DNA of 64,000 bases from Diphasiastrum complanatum (Eukaryota > Streptophyta > Lycopodiopsida > Lycopodiales > Lycopodiaceae). Below are positions 58,705 through 64,000 of this stretch, piece by piece. Numbering within the stretch: position 1 is the first letter of the stretch; each line of letters begins with the position of its first letter. The DNA is taken from NCBI GenBank assembly GCA_029204225.1, contig CM055094.1, forward strand, positions 12,253,742 through 12,317,741, in the 5' to 3' direction. Under the pieces are notes generated by a model. The model worked only from the letters and a program-made list of their open reading frames with translations, did no database searches and had not been told where the DNA came from. The position numbers and the translations under genes were made by a program.

Positions 58705-59960
58705 CACGGCTTTATCAGAGTGGGCATTTCAGTAATCTGCATTTCTACTGCGGATTATCAGTCTTGTTTCTATCAAGACGTCTTTCTAGCAAACGCGCAG
58801 CCAACAGTATTCCGGCAGTCGTTGTGTCTACCAATGATCTCATTCAGCCAGAATGAATCCATCATCTAGTTCATCTCTCATTGACAAACTCGATGGAGAT
58901 AACTACCATCTATGGAAATTCAAGATGAAGGTTATACTTCTAGCCAGAGAATTGTGGGGCATCGTTGATGGCACATAGCTCAAACCAAAAGGTGATGCAG
59001 CCGTCATCACCAAGTGGAGACTAAGAGATGGCAAAGCATTTGCCATGATCACCCTCAATATTAAGGATACTCAAATCAGCCACATATGTGCTACTCAGAT
59101 GACTAAGGATGCATGGGACATCCTAGCAACTCTCTACGACATTAGAGACGTTACATCCAAGCTTCATCTGAGGAGAAAATTCTTCACCCTCAGAATGTTT
59201 GACGCAGATAGTGTTTTGAGTCACCTCAACACATTCAAAAATCTTATGGAGCAGATGACTGCAACTGACTTAGTCATAGAAGATTCAGATGCACTCATGA
59301 CTCTATTGTCAAGTCTACCTAAAGCCTACAAAAATTGGTAATGGCAATTTCTACCCAGGAGCACCTCACTCTATCAAGAGTAATTTCGTTGCTCCTACAA
59401 GAGGAGATCAGAAGATCATCCTCCTCCTCAGGTTCAGGATTGGATCCTCAAGTTCTGTATTCAAAAAATCAGAAGTTTAGATCCAAGAGATCTACAAAGT
59501 CAGGGTCTACTAACAAGAAGAGCAACATGCAGTCAGGACCAAATTCCGGTTCAGGATCGAATTCAAGCTCTTAATCATTCCAACCAATGCAGAAACTTTT
59601 CTATAGATACTGTAAGAGGACTAGCCATAAAATCAAGGACTGCCAAACTTTGAAGTACAACAACGAAAAGAATAAGCCATTCCAACAACAAGCACATAGT
59701 GCTTCAACCAGTCACTCAAATCAGCAACAAGAAGAAGAAGATGAAGCAGCTTTCATGACCAAAGTCAAGGAACAACATGATATCGATTCCTGGTATCTAG
59801 ACTCTAGAGCAACTCAGAAAATGACTCACCATCGTGACTAGTTCAAAGACTATAAATCATTCACCCACTCTCGAGTTGTGCAAAGGATTGCATCTGGTAA
59901 ATCATCGTTGATGTCTTGATCAGGATTAGGAAGATTAGGGATTCGAGATAGATGATTTGC
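58705..59960 (+). pseudogene. Second copia element: gag, degenerate zinc knuckle and protease start
   Basis: A degenerate primer site TTATCAGAGTGG lies near 58709. Gag starts at ATG 58853 (MNPSSSSSLIDKLDGDNYHL, WKFKMKVILLARELWGIVDG) and reads through stops with AWDILATLYDIRDVTSKLHL and LMTLLSSLPKAY. A Ser/Gly-rich region follows. The zinc knuckle at about 59595 (YRYCKRTSHKIKDC) has lost its first Cys. The protease reads WYLDSRATQKM, with Arg in place of the active-site Gly. The element breaks off near 59960. It is distinct from the gag at 53.0 kb. Confidence 0.78.
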
Positions 59961-60023
59961 TAAAAAATGTTGAACTCCCTTACGAACCACAATCCTAAAC
60001 TCAAATTCTCTCAATAATAGGAT

Positions 60024-60581
60024 TCATCTAGTAATACGACATGTGGTGCAGGTCTTGTTGATGAGATACAACAATGCTTGATGATCAGTGAAGAACGCAA
60101 AGATTTTTCCTAGTAGATAATGGCAAAACTTCTGAACCGCATATACCATTGCCAAGGCTTCGCGTTCGATAGTGGTATAATTGACTTCAGCATGTATCAA
60201 TTGTCGACTAAGAAAACGAATTGGGTAATCTTTTTTGAATTTTCCCGGTTGGGTGAGCTCCGATGTGGACAAGATATCGGTTTCATTTGGCTCACTCAGG
60301 GAAAGAGTTATGGTTTGTGTAGAGCCTTTGTAGGGTGAATCACCAGTGGGCTCACGTTGAGCTTGGGGTGATTTGATTGTGACATCCTCGATCGTATAGT
60401 CCTTAAAGTATGCAGGAACATCATGAGCTAGAGATTCGAGGGGGGCCTTGCCTTTATCTTGCCGAGATGGTGCTTTTTTGGGGATGGGTGTAGGGCTAGA
60501 GACAATCTCAAGAACTTCCCGAACAATTGTGAGGTTACTTGGCGGTTGAATTTGAAGTGGTTTTTTCATTTTCTCTTTCAT
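60024..60581 (-). pseudogene. Gypsy RNase H fragment with long linker
   Basis: The reverse frame ends with IRFLSRQLIHAEVNYTTIER, EALAMVYAVQKFCHYLLGK and FFTDHQALLYLINK, the RNase H start of gypsy pol. About 120 residues of Pro/Ser/Glu-rich linker precede it (KKAPSRQDKGKAPLESLAHD, EPNETDILSTSELTQPGKF) where RT would normally be adjacent. RT and integrase are absent. The frame is open for 185 codons. Confidence 0.75.
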
Positions 60582-60810
60582 AGTATGACTACGTAGTTGA
60601 GGTTTTGGTGGTGGAGAGACAGTTGGTATGTCATGGAGGATCTCGTCATCAATTTGAAATTAGGTAAATCTAGCTTTGGGGTACATTTTTCAGTATGTGG
60701 AACATTATTTGCAAAAGCTCCATTTAAGTGAGCTCGTGCATGTGAAGATTCGGCAGCATGAAAACGTGGTCGTTCATGTGGAGCTTCATAATGCATGGGT
60801 TCCCATCTGT

Positions 60811-61530
<720 letters not shown>

Positions 61531-61935
61531 ACACTCATGCAATAGAAGTTGGAGCGTAAAGTCTAAATAAAAGCACATAGTCTTTGATAATTATTTCTAA
61601 GTCTTCCATTGGGAGATTCTTGAGCCATCATGCATGTGGCACTCCACTATTGAGAGCATAATTTTTAGTTTCAAGTTCCTGAAGTGTTTACAAATTAGGG
61701 TTTTCACCATCATAAACTCAATCACATTGATCAGAAAGCTACCTGAAATGGAATGCCAATAAAAACAACAAAAGACATCCAACAAGGCCCAAAAAATATC
61801 AAAGATAGTAGGATGTACTTGAATAGTTGTATTTTTTTTGTGTTTTTGTCCATCTTTACTTTCCTATCTTGTAAATTAACTATCTACATGGGTGTGCTAG
61901 TCTAGCTACTTCATTGTATCTCAGTTGATAAATGA
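61531..61935. repeat. Direct repeat copy 1
   Basis: Homologous over about 400 bp to 62171-62580: GTCTAAATAAAAGCACATAG, GATTCTTGAGCCATCATG, AAGGCCCAAAAAATATCAAA and CTACTTCATTGTATCTCA occur in the same order. Divergence is moderate. Confidence 0.85.
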
Positions 61936-62170
61936 AAATCATGGAACATCAATGTGTGCAAGTTCCATGCAATGTGAAACTGTGCACAATTTCATTTCAG
62001 ATGATAGGATCGTTCAATTGCCAAAACATGACCCCAACACTACTGGAACTATCGATCAAACAATAGTAGCAATAGAGCTCCAAAATTTGTATGTATTGAG
62101 AACAAACCATTACAAGAGCTCAACTTTAGAGCTATTTCGAGTGTATGTTAATATGGTTCTGATTATTCAC

Positions 62171-62580
62171 CACTCTTGCAATACAAGTTGTAGCGTAGAG
62201 TCTAAATAAAAGCACATAGTCTTTGACAATTCTTTCTCATCCTTCCGTTGGGGGATTCTTGAGCCATCATGAATGGCACACCACTATTGAGAACATAGTT
62301 TTTAGTTTTGAGTACCCAAAGTGTTTGCAAATTAAGATTTTCACCCTCATAAAATCAATGACAACGATCAAAGAGCTACCTGAAATGGAATTCTCATAAA
62401 AATATTAAAAGACGTCCAACAAGGCCCAAAAAATATCAAACATAATAGTATGTACATGAATAGTTGGGGATTTTGTTTTGTTTTGTCCATCTTTACTTTC
62501 CTATCTTGTAATTAACTATCTACATGGATGTGCTATTGTAGCTACTTCATTGTATCTCATTCTGTATTGTGGATGATAAA
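62171..62580. repeat. Direct repeat copy 2
   Basis: The second copy, offset by about 640 bp. The ends do not show TG..CA, so these are not obvious LTRs; a segmental duplication is more likely. Confidence 0.85.
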
Positions 62581-62669
62581 TTCTTGTTTTGTTTTTGTTA
62601 ATCATGCTATCACAGTCATGAATAATCTTTAGCACAAGCACTCATACTACTAGTTTTTAAAACTAACAC

Positions 62670-62935
62670 ACAACCAAAATTGGCACTTCCACCCGTGGCT
62701 CTACCATGCCAAGATATTTTGGCGCTCATTTTTAAAATTTTGGTTTTAAAGAAAATTTGCGTGGCAGTGCCACTGTGAAAAGAAAAATTTCTTGTTGGAC
62801 CCCACCTCCAGCCTGGATTTCACCAGTAGGGTCCCCGGAAAATTTTTGGCATGGATGTGCCACCACGCAAAAGATAAATGTCAAAATTTTGGAAGTATTG
62901 GCGTGGCAAAATGCCCATATGTGTAGTTGTGCTAG
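62670..62935. repeat. Possible foldback element
   Basis: GTGGCTCTACCATGCCAAGA on the left and, reverse-complemented, GTGGTGGCACATCCATGCCA on the right form imperfect inverted repeats. A smaller hairpin GTGGCAGTGCCAC lies between. No target duplication seen. Confidence 0.35.
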
Positions 62936-64000
62936 GAATTAGATCTTTGAAATTTTTTATGCTACAGTTCTAGAAGGGTTCAAGGGAGCAGATGAATTTG
63001 AAAGAGAAGGTCTCCAAGCCATTCTTTAGGTGGGATCAATACCATCTACACAAGCACCAACAATAGCTATAATAATTAGTTCTCTTTATTCTGGTGACAT
63101 TTTGGGCAGGATTTAAGTGTTCCAATGGATAAAATCAAGGTCCATACCCAATTGGCCGACCATTTATCAACCATTCAGTTGGACGATAACAGTGGATTTC
63201 AATCAAGCCCTCTAGGCTTATTCACATGAGTACATGTTTTCACCAAATCCGACAGTTGGCAATCAACTATTTTTGCAAAGGATTTGACTAAGTTGACGTC
63301 AGTACATGCAAGATGGGACAATTGTCTACCTCTGTTTTGATCCAAACATTCCAATGGCGTCCGATAGAGTTCAGGATCAGTTGCCTATAGCCTATCATGC
63401 CGCGATGCTAGGTGGATCCTGGGAATCCAAATTCATTGCGTGGACAAGTTCAAATTGGATATCCAACGCGTATAAGTGCTTTTTTTTCGCACAAGACCGA
63501 TTTCAATACGGCGCGCTTGGAATTTATGGAAAAAGTGTAGTATCACTTAATAAAGGTCCGAACCAAAGCCCAAAAAACTAGATTGTGCATGTGTTGATGC
63601 ACTTTTGGACTTTGCTGCATTGTTGGCATCATGTAAAGTACTTGCACACTAGAAAAGAGCTTTTTTTAAAGCATTGGCTTGATTATTGATTTTCTTCATT
63701 ATCCTTCTTGAGTTGAAAATATTTAGTCTGGTGGAGTTGTCAATGCCTTCCATTTGTCTAAACATTCATCAACAAGAATAGGATTGTGATGCATCATGAT
63801 TTTCATTTGAAGTTTCAGTGAAAATAACAAATGCAAGTTTTTTTTTTTTTGGGTTGTTTCATTTCGATCCTAATTCGACAATGTTTGATGTGAGGTCTCA
63901 ATTCATCTGCAATATTTGCATAATAGTGTGTTGTGGGCTGTTGATGTCCATCATTTGATTGCTTTCTTTGATGAGAAGAACTTTGATGTTTTGAATTCTT
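62936..64000. other. Unrecognised sequence to the window end
   Basis: A forward open frame at 63306-63581 (MQDGTIVYLCFDPNIPMASD) has no motif I recognise. Otherwise AT-rich with short poly-T runs. Confidence 0.4.

Overview
This window is nuclear DNA from a plant with a large, repeat-rich genome. The signs are Ty1/copia and Ty3/gypsy elements whose primer-binding sites match initiator-Met tRNA, plant-type L1 LINEs, a hAT transposase, a U6 snRNA copy, and one host gene spread over about 35 kb by introns of up to 12 kb. Introns of this size and the non-angiosperm look of the protein would fit a fern or gymnosperm, but I cannot fix the lineage.

The one host gene I recognise is on the + strand: the C-terminal half of syndetin (VPS50), the subunit that defines the EARP endosomal-recycling complex. 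Twelve exons between 11709 and 46790 join in frame with GT..AG introns into 558 codons ending at TAA. Upstream exons must lie before the window or within 1-11.7 kb, where I could not find them.

Nearly everything else is transposable-element sequence. 1-11.7 kb holds a hAT transposase remnant, several minus-strand LINE copies and a gypsy remnant. Intron sequence in 12.3-19.5 kb holds a (CT)n(CA)n tract, a tandem array of 100-bp tRNA-like units and a LINE. The 19.9-31.6 kb intron holds a U6-LINE chimera, a copia element broken by a gypsy element, a long LINE and a partly duplicated copia fragment. The 32.7-44.2 kb intron holds four LINE units joined head to tail across (CT)n tracts, a short PDZ-like fragment and a copia integrase fragment. 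Beyond the gene, 50-60 kb is nested LTR elements, including a family whose internal region encodes a large protein with no visible reverse transcriptase.

The most interesting system is the LINE family. Copy after copy ends in AATAAA followed directly by a (CT)n tract instead of poly(A), just after a short stem-loop. The stem sequence differs between subfamilies while pairing is kept, which suggests an RNA structure recognised by the element's own reverse transcriptase. The units chain together through CT tracts. One sequence from the family is fused to U6 snRNA, as expected if the reverse transcriptase switches templates.
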